A program made the translations under genes and the position numbers. 58,000 bases of DNA from Adiantum capillus-veneris (taxonomy: Eukaryota; Streptophyta; Polypodiopsida; Polypodiales; Pteridaceae). The stretch is taken from NCBI GenBank assembly GCA_014529385.2, contig CM043968.1, positions 27,785,013 to 27,843,012 on the forward strand, written 5' to 3'. This document shows, piece after piece, positions 56,897 through 58,000 of the stretch (its first letter is position 1; every line of letters begins with the position of its first letter). A model generated the notes under the pieces. That model was not told the origin of the DNA and searched no databases. It saw nothing but the letters and a program-made list of their open reading frames with translations.

Positions 56897-57735
56897 GTTG
56901 GATTAGAGATGAAAAAGAAAACAACAAGAAACCAACAAAATATCAAAGTAAAACACATCTTACTTGACAAACTCTTCGGGAGTTATTCACCATTTTGATG
57001 AAGAGAGCAGAAGAGACAAGACTTCAAGCTTTGATTGATGCACCAAGTTTAAGAACTTCTTTGATTAGAGTTGATCTTCCAAGGATAGCTTACAAGGTTG
57101 GCTAGTCTTCCTCTAGGAGTAAGTGTAGGCTTAGGCTTAAGCTTATCTTTATGGCTAAATACAATTAGGCATCACTACTCTCACTCCCTCATGAATTTAT
57201 CTCATGAATGGTTTACAACGAAGAAGAGGCCCCCTTTTATAGGTGAAGGTAACCCCCAAGGGTTACACAAAAAAGAGAAGAGCCAGTGTGAAAGTAACTG
57301 ACAAAAGTGTGAAATGAGTTGTCCCTACATGATGTGGGTAGACTGAGGTCTACCATTTTGATCATAGCTCCTTAACCATGGCTCCAAAAAAAAAAGGGGC
57401 AAAAAATTCAGCTCATAAGCTACGACTCTTATTTTATATACTATTTCCAATTCGGATTGAAACCTTGTGTTAAAAAATCATCAAAATAGAGTACATTTCT
57501 GGTAGCAAAAGTCTTCTTGTGGTCCCCTTAGCCTAAACTTTCATTTGATTCCAATGGACACCTCATGCAATATGAAAGCATGACATTGCTCCTTGACAAA
57601 GTTTTGTAATCATCCTTGCAATAATGCGTTAAAATAGGCGTATCCTTGAAAATCATGCAAGCTAGTGTCCCACTAGGATTTGATTCCTTCCTAGTAGCTA
57701 TTAAAAAGAAATATAAAAAATGTATGAAAAATACA
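56896..57735 (-). mobile_element. Possible LTR fragment on the minus strand
   Basis: On the minus strand CCTATAAAAGGGGGCC (TATA at 57241-57234) resembles the TATA context of the copia-type LTR at 28770-29488. The plus-strand left edge TGTTGG follows a (TA)n tract. No matching right end or target duplication was found, so the boundaries are tentative. Confidence 0.25.
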
Positions 57736-57737
57736 TA

Positions 57738-57837
<100 letters not shown>

Positions 57838-58000
57838 AGTTACCCCAGATATAGGATCTAGCTAGGGTGTGAGATGATAATGAGATAGTAGAAATAAAGA
57901 ACCAATGTTTTTTGCCCCAAGTTAAAGAGGCGGAGCTATTGACGCTTTTCCCATAGTATTTTTTGATGGTAAAGTAAGAATATGTTACCCTTGAGATAAA

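Overview
This is a stretch of plant nuclear DNA made almost entirely of transposable-element remains. I recognise no intact host gene. The organism is most likely a large-genome vascular plant. The evidence is plant-type Ty3/gypsy pol proteins, a primer-binding site matching plant tRNA-Asp, copia-type LTRs, nested insertions and heavy decay. The element style would fit a gymnosperm or a fern, but the sequence does not decide this.

Layout. 1-1380: a degenerate Ty3/gypsy pol fragment. 1.4-7.6 kb: low-complexity and duplicated non-coding DNA with a weak gag-like piece and (CT)n tracts. 7641-10630: a broken transposase-like gene whose predicted 1.36-kb intron is filled by a 42-bp minisatellite. 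10728-48528: an outer gypsy-type element (copy A), 5'-truncated and ending in an LTR at 47607-48528. Copy A is interrupted by a 1.6-kb solo-LTR-like insertion (22816-24439, target duplication ACAAG). It is also interrupted by a 21.2-kb inner element of the same family (24794-46022, target duplication CTGAA). The inner element is LTR, internal region (copy B), LTR, a 1.1-kb piece of leader, LTR. Copy B itself carries a copia-type solo LTR at 28770-29488. 48.5-49.7 kb: a minus-strand degenerate reverse-transcriptase-like fragment. 50.2-56 kb: a diverged 2-kb duplication, split by the 3' end and LTR of another gypsy-like element. 56-58 kb: LTR-like and (TA)n sequence.

The main interest is the gypsy family represented by copies A and B. 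Its inferred order is LTR, tRNA-Asp primer site, long leader, gag, protease, RT, RNase H, two zinc-binding modules, integrase core, a second retropepsin-like domain, a basic tail protein, an internal polypurine tract, a second long leader, a large coiled-coil ORF3, polypurine tract, LTR. Four features are unusual: the second protease-like domain downstream of integrase, the duplicated HX6HX30CX2C module, ORF3, and a 22-bp palindrome repeated about every 290 bp in both leaders. Every copy here has stops and frameshifts, so none looks autonomous.
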